DNA of 17,188 bases from NCBI GenBank assembly GCA_900763245.1, contig CAAFJQ010000092.1, forward strand, positions 1 through 17,188, read 5' to 3'. The first letter of the stretch is position 1; each line of letters starts with the position of its first letter. A program made the translations under genes and the position numbers. The notes under the pieces were generated by a model. It had not been told where the DNA came from. It did not search any database and saw only the letters and a program-made list of their open reading frames with translations. Of the stretch, positions 1 through 7,244 are shown one piece after another. This DNA is from Bacilli bacterium (GTDB taxonomy: Bacteria; Bacillota_I; Bacilli_A; RFN20; CAG-288).

Positions 1-93
1 GTTACTCTTGTTTAAAAACCATTAAAAACGTGAAAAATGTCATTGTTTTTCAAAAAAACTATAAAAATTAAGCTTTTTTCTTTATATCTTTCA

Positions 94-102
94 TGCTAGA
101 CT
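94..102 (+). promoter_or_regulatory. possible extended -10 element of the rnf operon
   Basis: The sequence TGC-TAGACT is an extended -10-like element with no good -35 box in the T-rich stretch upstream. Transcription would start near 109, just before the GAAAGG ribosome binding site of rnfC. The element is weak and the true promoter could lie upstream of the window. The short TAGACTA string recurs in the degV promoter region at 5698. Confidence 0.25.
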
Positions 103-122
103 ACTATCGAAAGGTACAACAT

Positions 123-1433
123 ATGATTAAAAAAACTACTCATATTCAAGACACTTTGAATCTGTTGGGTGCTTTGCCTACGCTGAATGCACCTGTTCCG
201 GAGTATCTTTACATTGCTACCGAGAATGCAAGATGCTCGAAAGTCGATATTTACATCAAAGAGGGAGACTATGTCAAATGCAGTCAGAAGATCGGTGAAA
301 GACATGCTGCCTTTTTTGATCAGCCGATTCAGGCTACATGTTCTGGTACATTTGTCGGATACGAAAAACACTATCATCGAAGCGGCAAGTTAGTCAACTT
401 CATGAAGTTCCACAACGACTACAAAGATACGATGGATGAAAGCATCCATACCAGAAGCGATGAAGAGATTGCAAAGCTTACAAAAGATGATATGACAGAG
501 ATTCTCAAAGAATGTGCGTCTGTTGGTTTAGGAGGATCCTCATTCCCGACCTATATCAAATTCCAGACCAAAGAGAAAATCAATACGATTCTTATCAACG
601 CTATTGAATGCGAACCTTATATCAACGCTGACCATAGAGCTGCTATCGAAGAGCCGGAGAAGATCATCGAAGGCATCAAGTTCATTCAGCAGGCTTTCAA
701 TTGTTATGATGCAAGAATCTGCATCAAATCCAAATATCATGACTTGGAGATGATCTATAAGGATATGCTTCGCCGCTATCCTAATTCAGGCATCACCCTT
801 TGCAAGGTCGGAAACTACTATCCGCAGGGATGGGAGATCAATATGATCAAGGAAGCGACAGGCATTGAAGTTGCGACTGGAACCCTTCCATCCAAATACG
901 GAATCATCGATTTCAACTTATCGACCGTTCTTGGCATTCAGCAGAATATTCGTGAGAACAAAGCCGTCTTGGAAAGACATATGACTGTGACAGGAAACGG
1001 AATCAATTATCCTTCCAATTTCAATGTCCGTATCGGAACTCCTGTCAGTGAGTTGATTGAAAGATGCGGAGGATATAAGAATCCAGAAAAGAAGAAAGTC
1101 TTCATTCTCGGTGGTCCGATGATGGGTGCCTCTCTTCCTAGCGACGACTGTATTTGTACCAAAACAGTGACCTCTGTCATCGTTCTCGATGAAATGGAAT
1201 ATAAGGAAGAACCTTGTATCCGATGTGGATCCTGCATCCTTTCCTGCCCTGTCCATCTTAAACCGGTAGAGATCATGAATACGATGAGAAGCATGCCCGT
1301 CAACAAAGAAAAGATTAAGTTCCTCAATCCGCTGAAATGCATCGAATGCGGCTTATGCACGTATAGCTGCACAAGTAAGATTCCTGTTACGGATTATATT
1401 AGAAGGGCCAAAGTGATAGCGAGGTTAAAGTAA
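123..1433 (+). CDS. rnfC: RnfC, peripheral Fe-S/flavin subunit of the Rnf complex
   Basis: This is the 436-residue RnfC subunit of the membrane-bound ferredoxin:NAD+ oxidoreductase (Rnf), the cytoplasmic arm where NAD(H) is expected to bind. The N-terminal half carries the glycine-rich GLGGSSFPT segment (about residues 134-143) and the IECEPYINADHR signature, both typical of RnfC and related to the NADH-binding subunit of complex I. A GGPMMG loop follows. Two [4Fe-4S] ferredoxin motifs close the protein: C365-X2-C368-X2-C371-X3-C375-P and C406-X2-C409-X2-C412-X3-C416. I chose the ATG at 123 because GAAAGG (109-114) sits 8 nt upstream; the in-frame ATG at 93 has no ribosome binding site. The stop overlaps the rnfD start (TAATG). 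It heads the operon, as in clostridial rnfCDGEAB. Identification is firm; ion specificity (Na+ or H+) cannot be read from the sequence. Confidence 0.96.
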   Translation: MIKKTTHIQDTLNLLGALPTLNAPVPEYLYIATENARCSKVDIYIKEGDYVKCSQKIGERHAAFFDQPIQATCSGTFVGYEKHYHRSGKLVNFMKFHNDYKDTMDESIHTRSDEEIAKLTKDDMTEILKECASVGLGGSSFPTYIKFQTKEKINTILINAIECEPYINADHRAAIEEPEKIIEGIKFIQQAFNCYDARICIKSKYHDLEMIYKDMLRRYPNSGITLCKVGNYYPQGWEINMIKEATGIEVATGTLPSKYGIIDFNLSTVLGIQQNIRENKAVLERHMTVTGNGINYPSNFNVRIGTPVSELIERCGGYKNPEKKKVFILGGPMMGASLPSDDCICTKTVTSVIVLDEMEYKEEPCIRCGSCILSCPVHLKPVEIMNTMRSMPVNKEKIKFLNPLKCIECGLCTYSCTSKIPVTDYIRRAKVIARLK

Positions 1434-2572
1434 TGCAGATCATTAAAGAAAGTGCACCGCATCTAAGAAGAAAAGACAACATGGCGACAATGATGTTAGA
1501 TGTCATCATTGCGCTTCTTCCGACTGTCATCTTCTCTCTTGTCATTTTCAAATTGGATGCCTTAAGAAATATTCTTCTCTCCATCATCACGATGGAACTT
1601 TGTGAGTTTGTCTTCGTTTTGATCAAAAACAGAATCCCTTACGATGGGAACAAGCATACATTGAAAGAGCATTTCGAGAAGCAGAGAAAAGCCTATACCA
1701 TCAATAACTTCTTGGTTCCGCTTGTCTCCGCTTTGATTTTTGCCATGATTATGCCTGCCTCTTCTAATCCAGGCTCTATCATCTATGTCGCATTGATTCT
1801 AGGTTCTGCTTTTGGACTTATCATCGGAAAACTGGTTTTCGGCGGAACCGGAAAGAACATCTTCAATCCTGCCGCAGTCGGTATGGTTTTCGCAAAGCTC
1901 TGCTTTGGAAGCTATTATACTTATCCTGACAATTCTTACTATGCATATTCTTCAAATGCGGCAGCCGGTGAGATCACAACCGGTGCTACGCCGTTAGGTT
2001 ACTTGAATTATACGGACAAGACTTTCGATTTCACCCATTATTCGATTTTGGATCTCTTCTTAGGAAAGACACCAGGAACAATCGGTGAAATCTTCAAAGT
2101 CACCATTCTTGTCGGACTTATTTATATGATTATCCGTCATACGATCGACTGGAGAATTCCGCTTCTTTATCTCGGCGTATTCACATTCGATATGCTGATT
2201 GTCGGAAGCATTCTTTATGCGGCCAAAGGCGTCAATGTTCTCTCCTATGTCATGTACAACCTTCTTTCCGGCGGCTTGATTTTCGGTGCCACTTTCATGG
2301 CAACCGATCCTGTCACAGCGCCGATAACAAGGCCGGGAAAGATGATGTACGGCGCGATATTAGGCTCTTTGACTGTCATCATCAGACTCTTTGCAGCCTT
2401 GCCTGAAGGTGTTGCCTTCTCCATTCTTTTAGCAAATATTTCCACCAGTGTTCTTGATTATTACAAGTGGTCGACAGACAGATACAATTGGAAGAACCTT
2501 CTTTCCTTGGCTCTGATTGTTCTCCTTCCGCTTTTGATCATCATCTGGGCGACATGTGTGAGGGTGTTTTAA
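1433..2572 (+). CDS. rnfD: RnfD, flavin-carrying membrane subunit
   Basis: RnfD (379 residues) is an integral membrane subunit homologous to NqrB. Hydrophobic helices run through most of the chain (first about residues 18-50, last about 355-377). The motif TTGATPLGY places the expected covalently FMN-bound threonine at T186, the residue after GA in the S/T-G-A-T flavinylation motif. Family blocks FNPAAVGMVFA and ATDPVTAPITRPGKMMYG are intact. The ATG overlaps the rnfC stop by one base, so translation is probably coupled. The ApbE flavin transferase needed to attach FMN is not in the window. Assignment is secure from motifs and operon position. Confidence 0.96.
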   Translation: MQIIKESAPHLRRKDNMATMMLDVIIALLPTVIFSLVIFKLDALRNILLSIITMELCEFVFVLIKNRIPYDGNKHTLKEHFEKQRKAYTINNFLVPLVSALIFAMIMPASSNPGSIIYVALILGSAFGLIIGKLVFGGTGKNIFNPAAVGMVFAKLCFGSYYTYPDNSYYAYSSNAAAGEITTGATPLGYLNYTDKTFDFTHYSILDLFLGKTPGTIGEIFKVTILVGLIYMIIRHTIDWRIPLLYLGVFTFDMLIVGSILYAAKGVNVLSYVMYNLLSGGLIFGATFMATDPVTAPITRPGKMMYGAILGSLTVIIRLFAALPEGVAFSILLANISTSVLDYYKWSTDRYNWKNLLSLALIVLLPLLIIIWATCVRVF

Positions 2573-2573
2573 T

Positions 2574-3092
2574 ATGAAAGCAACAGTGAAAAAGTATCTT
2601 GTCGTCTCCTTGACGTTAGGTCTTATCGCCGGTGGATCCGCTCTTCTTATCGGACTGACAAATGTTCTTACTGCAGATAGGATCAAAGCCAACAAGATCG
2701 AAAAAGAAAACAATGGTCTTAAAAAGGTTTTCTCAGACGAGAATCAGACATTTACGACAGTTGAATTCGATGCATCTTTCGAATATATCGAAAAGATTTG
2801 GACCGCAAAAGGCAGTGGTGAAAAAGATATCGGCTATATCTATAAGACATCAGGCAAGAACAGCTATGGTGAAGTATCCTTGCTTTTAGGATTCGATACG
2901 AAGAAGAGCTTTGTGAATATGGTAGTCTTAGAGAATACAGAAACCTATGGTACGACTTTAGAGGACAACTACATCACGCCGGTCAATGACAAGAAAATCG
3001 ACTTCTCTTCCGTCAGCTGCGGTGCCACCTATGGCGCAAAGCTGATCAACAATATGTATCTGGAAGCAAAAGAAGACGTGAACAAGAGGTGA
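2574..3092 (+). CDS. rnfG: RnfG, FMN-binding subunit
   Basis: RnfG (172 residues) is the NqrC-like subunit, expected to be anchored by one N-terminal helix (about residues 8-30) with an extracytoplasmic FMN-binding domain. The C-terminal flavinylation site reads VSCGATYGAK, with the acceptor threonine at T152. The usual motif is D-x-x-S/T-G-A-T; here a cysteine occupies the S/T position and the only nearby aspartate lies nine residues before the threonine. GAT itself is kept, so covalent FMN is still likely but not certain. The protein is slightly shorter than many RnfG proteins. It starts 2 nt after the rnfD stop, with GAGGGTG as ribosome binding site. Confidence 0.93.
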   Translation: MKATVKKYLVVSLTLGLIAGGSALLIGLTNVLTADRIKANKIEKENNGLKKVFSDENQTFTTVEFDASFEYIEKIWTAKGSGEKDIGYIYKTSGKNSYGEVSLLLGFDTKKSFVNMVVLENTETYGTTLEDNYITPVNDKKIDFSSVSCGATYGAKLINNMYLEAKEDVNKR

Positions 3093-3095
3093 GTT

Positions 3096-3797
3096 ATGAA
3101 AGACAATAAACATAAAAATTCATTCCTGAACGGCATTGTCAAAGAGAATCCGCTCTTTGTCTCTGTCCTTGGCACCTGTCCTGCTTTGGCTGTCACGAAG
3201 AATCTTGAATCCGCATTCGGTATGGGACTTCTCTTCCTCTTTGTCCTCACTTGCTCCAACGTCATCATCTCTCTCATCCGCAAACTGATTCCTGAAGAAG
3301 CGAGAACGCCTTGCGAGATTGTTGTTATCGCTGCATTTGTTACGATTACAAAGATGCTGACGGAAGCCTTCCTTCCGGAACTGTATTCGTCCTTAGGCGT
3401 CTTCCTCTCTCTCCTTGTTGTCAACTGCATCGTCTTAGGAAGAGCTGAAGCCTTTGCCAAAGACAATACCGTCTTTGATTCCTTCCTCGATGGTTTAGGA
3501 AACGGCATCGGCTATACATGGGCTATCTGCCTTATTGCCATCATCCGTGAAATCTTAGGAACAGGTCAGATCACATTCGGAAAGATCTTCACCTTCATTC
3601 CGCTTGTTCATGTTCCGATACTCAAAGGAAATGGCTTTGATTATTCGATGTCGTTCTTTTCTAATCCTGCCGGCGGTTTTGTTGTCTTAGGATTGATTCT
3701 TGCTGTCATTGCAAGCATCAATCAAAGAAAAGCAAAGCGTGAAAAGATCAAGCTTCAGGCAGAGATGAAGAAAGCTTTGCATCCGGAGGTAAAGTGA
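3096..3797 (+). CDS. rnfE: RnfE, integral membrane subunit
   Basis: RnfE (233 residues) is a six-helix membrane protein homologous to NqrD and paired with RnfA. Both family cysteines that hold the membrane-embedded Fe-S centre between RnfA and RnfE are present: C28 in GTCPALAV and C111 in VVNCIVLGRAEAFA. NPLFVSVLGTCP near the N-terminus is characteristic of RnfE. The last 30 residues are a charged, Lys-rich cytoplasmic tail. It begins 3 nt after rnfG, with GAGGTGAG upstream, in the middle of the operon. Confidence is high because motif, topology and neighbours agree. Confidence 0.96.
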   Translation: MKDNKHKNSFLNGIVKENPLFVSVLGTCPALAVTKNLESAFGMGLLFLFVLTCSNVIISLIRKLIPEEARTPCEIVVIAAFVTITKMLTEAFLPELYSSLGVFLSLLVVNCIVLGRAEAFAKDNTVFDSFLDGLGNGIGYTWAICLIAIIREILGTGQITFGKIFTFIPLVHVPILKGNGFDYSMSFFSNPAGGFVVLGLILAVIASINQRKAKREKIKLQAEMKKALHPEVK

Positions 3798-3798
3798 T

Positions 3799-4395
3799 AT
3801 GACAGCTACACCTTATATTTATTCTTTTCTTCTTGCCATCGTCTCTTCGATGTTGATTGACAACGTTGTATTGTCACGTTTCTATGGTATCTGCTCTTTT
3901 ATCGGCGTCTCCAACAAGATCAAATCTGCTTTCTCAATGGGTGTTGCCGTCATGGCAGTCACCTTATTGGCTTCCTTAGTCTGTTGGCCTATTTATACCT
4001 ATATCCTGAATCCTCTCAATATTCCATTCATGGATACGCTCACCTACATCCTTGTCATCGCATCTTTGGTTCAGGTGACAGGCCTTATCATCAAAAAGTA
4101 TTCTCCTTCTTTATATAAAGCATTCGGTATCTATCTTCCTCTTATCACGACAAACTGCGCTGTCTTAGGTGTCGTCCAGTCCAATACTGATAGTGCGCTT
4201 GGATTCGGCCTTTCTATGGCTAACGCATTAGGAACCTCATTAGGCTTCCTTCTTGTCATTGTTCTTTTCTCCTTCATCCGTGAAAGACTGGACGAATACA
4301 ATGGAAACAAAGCCTTCCAAGGCGTCCCGCTTGCTTTGATCGTCGCTTCCTTGATGGCGATGGCCTTCATGGGCCTGATGGGAATCGGAGCATAA
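3799..4395 (+). CDS. rnfA: RnfA, integral membrane subunit
   Basis: RnfA (198 residues) is the six-helix NqrE homologue that forms a pseudo-symmetric pair with RnfE. The signature DNVVLSRFYGICSFIGVS carries C32, and TTNCAVLGVV carries C120; together with RnfE C28 and C111 these would ligate the intramembrane Fe-S cluster. The proline that usually follows the first cysteine (ICPF) is serine here, a small departure. The start is supported by GGAGGT 9 nt upstream at the end of rnfE. The stop is followed after 4 nt by a small gene that is not part of the standard six-gene set. Confidence 0.96.
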   Translation: MTATPYIYSFLLAIVSSMLIDNVVLSRFYGICSFIGVSNKIKSAFSMGVAVMAVTLLASLVCWPIYTYILNPLNIPFMDTLTYILVIASLVQVTGLIIKKYSPSLYKAFGIYLPLITTNCAVLGVVQSNTDSALGFGLSMANALGTSLGFLLVIVLFSFIRERLDEYNGNKAFQGVPLALIVASLMAMAFMGLMGIGA

Positions 4396-4399
4396 CGAT

Positions 4400-4609
4400 A
4401 TGTCAGACGGTTTACGGATCTTCTTGGCGATACTCATCATCGCTGTTCTCGTTGTCATCTTTGTCGTATCGTTCATCTTGTATCGAAAGACACCTGTTCC
4501 GAAAGGCTGTGAAGATTTAGGGCCGAACGAAGAAAAATGCGCTTCCTGCAAGGAAGAGCATTGCCATCTTAATATTTATGCCACTCATAAGGAGGAAAAG
4601 AAAAAATGA
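4400..4609 (+). CDS. small membrane protein with four cysteines, in rnf operon
   Basis: This 69-residue protein lies between rnfA and rnfB. I do not recognise a named family. It has one N-terminal membrane helix (about residues 5-28), then a short soluble tail with exactly four cysteines: C37, C47, C50 and C55. The segment KCASCKEEHCH has the same CX2CX4CH spacing as the Fe-S motif of the adjacent RnfB (NCGACGHAGCH), but the fourth cysteine lies before the trio instead of after it. The tail ends in a run of lysines. A weak GGAG precedes the start, and the stop overlaps the rnfB ATG by 4 nt, so it is co-transcribed and probably translationally coupled. I infer a metal or Fe-S cluster site working with Rnf; FeoB-associated Cys-rich membrane proteins look superficially similar and are an alternative. 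Confidence 0.8.
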   Translation: MSDGLRIFLAILIIAVLVVIFVVSFILYRKTPVPKGCEDLGPNEEKCASCKEEHCHLNIYATHKEEKKK

Positions 4610-4938
4610 AGCAGTATCTCTTATATGCGTTGTATGCCTTTCTCATTCTGTTGGCGTTAGGTTTGATCTTAGGCGCTGTTCTTGTCTGGGCTGAGAAAGT
4701 GTTCCATGTCGAAGAGGACAAGAGAATCGCTGATGTCGAAAAGATGCTTCCGAATTTCAACTGCGGCGCATGCGGTCATGCAGGATGCCATAGCATGGCA
4801 GAGAGCATCGTATCCGGTGAACAGAAGAAGCTTTCGGCCTGTAAGCCTGGAAAGAAGGACAAGAACTTCGATCCGATCATCAAGTATATGGAAGAACATC
4901 CTGATGCTGATGGAACAAAACATATTCCTACTATCTGA
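4606..4938 (+). CDS. rnfB: RnfB, short form with only the Fe-S proximal domain
   Basis: RnfB normally accepts electrons from ferredoxin and carries several [4Fe-4S] clusters. This copy is only 110 residues: one N-terminal helix (about 4-28), then C53-X2-C56-X4-C61-X17-C79, the four-cysteine Fe-S domain typical of RnfB (LPNFNCGACGHAGCHSMAE). After KPGKKDKN it stops with a short acidic tail. The C-terminal ferredoxin domains (CX2CX2CX3CP) found in ordinary RnfB proteins are absent. The stop is clean and is followed by a terminator, and no ferredoxin motif appears in any frame downstream, so I see no frameshift or interrupted remnant. The ribosome binding site AAGGAGG is near perfect. Family assignment is good; how the complex is loaded with electrons is an open question. 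Confidence 0.88.
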   Translation: MKQYLLYALYAFLILLALGLILGAVLVWAEKVFHVEEDKRIADVEKMLPNFNCGACGHAGCHSMAESIVSGEQKKLSACKPGKKDKNFDPIIKYMEEHPDADGTKHIPTI

Positions 4939-4954
4939 TTTACGATATAATCAT

Positions 4955-4984
4955 TGCGGCAAAGATTTCTTTGCCGCATCTTTT
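4955..4984 (+). terminator. intrinsic terminator of the rnf operon
   Basis: A perfect 10-bp hairpin, TGCGGCAAAG / CTTTGCCGCA with an ATTT loop, is followed by TCTTTT. It starts 17 nt after the rnfB stop. The U-tract is interrupted by one C, so some read-through into the next gene is possible. Confidence 0.88.
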
Positions 4985-5004
4985 ATATAAAAGGGGCCAA
5001 AATT

Positions 5005-5664
5005 ATGAGAAAAGAAATCAATATGGAGACATACAAGAAGAGAAATCAGTATCAGTGGTTCAAGAACTATCCTTGTTCCGCTTATGGTTTTGATGTCGAT
5101 ATTGATGTGACAAAGCTCGTTTTGCTTTCCAAAGAAAGAAAAGAATCTTTCTTTCCTTACTTTTTCTTTGCGGTCATGAAGGGAATCAATGCAATTGATG
5201 AACTGAGAATGAGAATCGTTGATGGGTTGCCTTATCTCTATGATCGTATTCATCCTACCTTCACAGTCATGACAAAAGAAAATGTCTATCAGAACTGTGG
5301 GTTTGAGATGAAAGATGACTTCAGAGAATTCTATGAAACAACTAAGGAAGTCATTGAGGAAGTGAAGAATCTTCCGGTCAGTGATAAATTGGACCGTTTT
5401 CCAATCTGTGAGACTCCGAATGTCGTCTTTGCAACGTGCATTCCTGTTTTGGATTTTACAGGGATGACACATCCTCTTCCGGTCGGGAATCAGGAATCTT
5501 TATCCGTTCCTCGAATCTGCTGGGGAAAATACCATCAGAAAGAAGATGGAAGTTACCATGTTATGCTCAATATCACAGTTTCTCATGTCTTTGTGGATGG
5601 CTATCCTCTTGCAGCTTGTTTCAAAACCATTCAGGAAGTAGTTGACGATGTCAACAATTGGTGA
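5005..5664 (+). CDS. CatA-like O-acetyltransferase (chloramphenicol acetyltransferase family)
   Basis: This 219-residue protein matches the trimeric type-A chloramphenicol acetyltransferase fold in length and order of features. Near the N-terminus it has the WFKNYPCSAYGFDVDID segment, then FFPYFFFAVMKGIN (compare FYPAFIF in CatA), then DFREFYETTKEV. Near the C-terminus the catalytic block SHVFVDGYPLAACF contains H194 and D198-G199, equivalent to the second His of HHxVxDG. The first His of the usual HH pair is Ser here. I chose ATG 5005 because AAGGGG lies 8 nt upstream; an upstream extension would run through the rnf terminator. The acceptor substrate is unknown, and chromosomal members of this family often do not confer chloramphenicol resistance. 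No convincing own promoter is visible, so it may depend on rnf read-through. Confidence 0.85.
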   Translation: MRKEINMETYKKRNQYQWFKNYPCSAYGFDVDIDVTKLVLLSKERKESFFPYFFFAVMKGINAIDELRMRIVDGLPYLYDRIHPTFTVMTKENVYQNCGFEMKDDFREFYETTKEVIEEVKNLPVSDKLDRFPICETPNVVFATCIPVLDFTGMTHPLPVGNQESLSVPRICWGKYHQKEDGSYHVMLNITVSHVFVDGYPLAACFKTIQEVVDDVNNW

Positions 5665-5668
5665 AAAT

Positions 5669-5697
5669 TTGTGGTGAAATAAACAAACGAATATAGT
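5669..5697 (+). promoter_or_regulatory. promoter of degV
   Basis: TTGTGG (5669-5674), a 17-nt spacer and TATAGT (5692-5697) form a sigma-A-like promoter just after the stop of the acetyltransferase gene. Transcription would start near 5704. The -10 box is embedded in an inverted repeat described separately. Confidence 0.6.
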
Positions 5698-5706
5698 AGA
5701 CTATAT
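5691..5706. promoter_or_regulatory. perfect inverted repeat over the degV -10 box, putative operator
   Basis: ATATAGT-AG-ACTATAT is a perfect 7-bp inverted repeat with a 2-nt centre. It covers the -10 box and the predicted transcription start of degV, where a repressor would block RNA polymerase. It does not match the FapR consensus (TTAGTA-N4-TACTAA-like) in spacing. The AT-rich composition means chance cannot be excluded. Confidence 0.4.
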
Positions 5707-5725
5707 GGGTTTTGGGGAGGCTCAT

Positions 5726-6613
5726 ATGGCTAACTATATTTTAAGCACTACATCGACAAGTGATTTGTCTGAAAAACATTATCTGGATAGAAACATCAAA
5801 TACTTATGTTTCCATTTTTCCATGGACGGAAAAGACTATACGGATGATTTAGGGAAATCGATTCCTTTCCATGAATTCTATCAAAAGATGCAGGAAGGGG
5901 CTCTGACAAAGACCAGTCAGATTTCAGTCGGAGAATATGTAGATTATTTCACTCCCTTTATGGAGGAAGGCAATGATGTCCTTCATGTCACCCTTTCTTC
6001 CGGATTGAGCGGAGACTATAATTCTGCCTGTACTGCTGCACATATGCTGATGGAAAAATATCCGGAAAGAAAAATCTATGTCGTCGATTCTTTGGGGGCA
6101 TCCTCCGGTTACGGCTTACTGATGGATAAGTTAGGTGATTTAAGAGATGAAGGCTATTCATTGACTGACCTAAGAGCATGGGCAGAAGAACACAAGCTTG
6201 AAGTCCATCACTGGTTCTTCTCCACAGATTTGCAATATTATGTCAGAGGAGGAAGAATCTCTAAGACATCCGGTTTCTTAGGAAACCTTCTTCATATCTG
6301 TCCTTTATTGAATATGGATGAGGCCGGTCATCTGATTCCTAGAGAGAAAATCAGAACAATCAAAAAGGTCGAAAGGGCGATTGTCGATAAGATGATCACC
6401 TACGCTCAGGATGGAAAAAATTATACTGGTAAGGTTTATATTTCCGAATCTGATTGCATGGATTATGCAACTGCTGTTGCTACTATGGTAGAAGAAGCAT
6501 TTCCACATATGAAAGGTAAGGTGGAAATCAATAGCATCGGTACGACCATCGGTTCTCATACAGGACCTGGTACTGTCGCTCTGTTCTTCTTCGGAAATAA
6601 GAGAACTAACTGA
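5726..6613 (+). CDS. DegV family fatty-acid-binding protein (FakB-like)
   Basis: DegV proteins bind a fatty acid and, as FakB, present it to the kinase FakA for phosphorylation. This 295-residue protein has the family landmarks in order: TTSTSDL at the N-terminus, TKTSQISVGEYVDYF (the T/S-SQ region), LSSGLSGDYNSA, VVDSLGASSGYG, the YYVRGGRIS loop, and the C-terminal IGTTIGSHTGPGTVALFF. ATG 5726 is chosen because GGGGAGG (5714-5720) lies 5 nt upstream; the in-frame ATG at 5705 precedes that site and sits at the predicted transcription start. It has its own promoter and terminator. No fakA gene is in the window, so this is one of probably several FakB-like proteins of the cell. The fatty acid preference cannot be read from the sequence. 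Confidence 0.93.
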   Translation: MANYILSTTSTSDLSEKHYLDRNIKYLCFHFSMDGKDYTDDLGKSIPFHEFYQKMQEGALTKTSQISVGEYVDYFTPFMEEGNDVLHVTLSSGLSGDYNSACTAAHMLMEKYPERKIYVVDSLGASSGYGLLMDKLGDLRDEGYSLTDLRAWAEEHKLEVHHWFFSTDLQYYVRGGRISKTSGFLGNLLHICPLLNMDEAGHLIPREKIRTIKKVERAIVDKMITYAQDGKNYTGKVYISESDCMDYATAVATMVEEAFPHMKGKVEINSIGTTIGSHTGPGTVALFFFGNKRTN

Positions 6614-6650
6614 AAACCTATTGTCTAGTTTCAGTCTATATGTTTCTAAT

Positions 6651-6695
6651 TGGCTTGAATCCACGAGAAAGACACTTTGGATTTAGGCCATTTTT
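6651..6695 (+). terminator. intrinsic terminator of degV
   Basis: TGGCTTGAATCC (6651-6662) pairs over 12 bp, with two G-U pairs, with GGATTTAGGCCA (6679-6690) and is followed by TTTTT. It lies about 40 nt after the degV stop. Confidence 0.75.
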
Positions 6696-6734
6696 CAATT
6701 CAAATTCTGCATTGGATAAAAACGAAGGCGGATC

Positions 6735-7196
6735 TTATTGGATCTTAGCCATTTTATCATAGGGAAGAGGCAACTGGTCTTCGTATAGATACTTGATCTT
6801 TTTGACTCTGACCTGTTTTGTTTCACCTCTTGAGACAATGGTTTTGATGTCATCGATTTTTACATCATCATCGTTGCATAAGTAATCATATAATTTAGAA
6901 CCGGGGTAGAATTCTACACTGACAATAATATGTTTTTTAGAGATATCTTTTATGGTCTGTGGACAAAAGATCAAGTCCGTAAATGCTAATGCTGCAACAT
7001 GCTGTTTGTTATCTTCTGAAGACAAAAAGACGGCGATACTATTGCCGATGAAGTTCAGTTCTTCGATTTGATGGCTGTTGATGTCTTCTACAAACTCCTT
7101 TGCGTTTTCTAAGTCAGCAGGAATCAGTTTATAGACAATGCGTTCGCTTCTTTCTGCAAAGCCGATTACTACTATGTATTCAGGAACAATAAGGAT
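6735..7196 (-). CDS. uncharacterised protein frame downstream of the tRNA, start codon missing or non-standard
   Basis: A long open frame on the minus strand ends with a clear TAA at 6735-6737. The translated part reads like a real protein: a hydrophobic strand ILIVPEYIVVIGF, then an alternating alpha/beta sequence with charged helices, and a C-terminus VRVKKIKYLYEDQLPLPYDKMAKIQ. I recognise no family. The only ATG in frame is at 7346, inside the tRNA and upstream of its terminator, so it cannot be the start. After that there is no ATG, GTG or TTG in frame until a TTG deep in the protein (VFLSSED). The frame is given here from ATC at 7196, where an M would make a natural N-terminus, but no good ribosome binding site is visible. 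It may be a decayed gene whose start codon was lost, a gene with an ATT/ATC start, or a fragment. Confidence 0.5.
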   Translation of the reverse strand: MLIVPEYIVVIGFAERSERIVYKLIPADLENAKEFVEDINSHQIEELNFIGNSIAVFLSSEDNKQHVAALAFTDLIFCPQTIKDISKKHIIVSVEFYPGSKLYDYLCNDDDVKIDDIKTIVSRGETKQVRVKKIKYLYEDQLPLPYDKMAKIQ

Positions 7197-7244
7197 ACTT
7201 TGACTTAGACTTCTTTGATTCTGGCAGTATTGTTTTTTTGAAAC

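Noticed and set aside
31..53. TGAAAAA...TTTTTCA dyad upstream of rnfC as a terminator
   Set aside because: The stem is seven A-T-rich pairs with no GC core; too weak to call, although an upstream gene outside the window could end here.
4946..4951. TATAAT upstream of the acetyltransferase as its promoter
   Set aside because: No -35 box is found at proper distance, and the transcript would begin in the middle of the rnf terminator hairpin; it may be chance in AT-rich sequence.
4951..5472. 173-codon minus-strand frame opposite the acetyltransferase
   Set aside because: It runs antisense to a clear family member, has no ribosome binding site and looks like a shadow.
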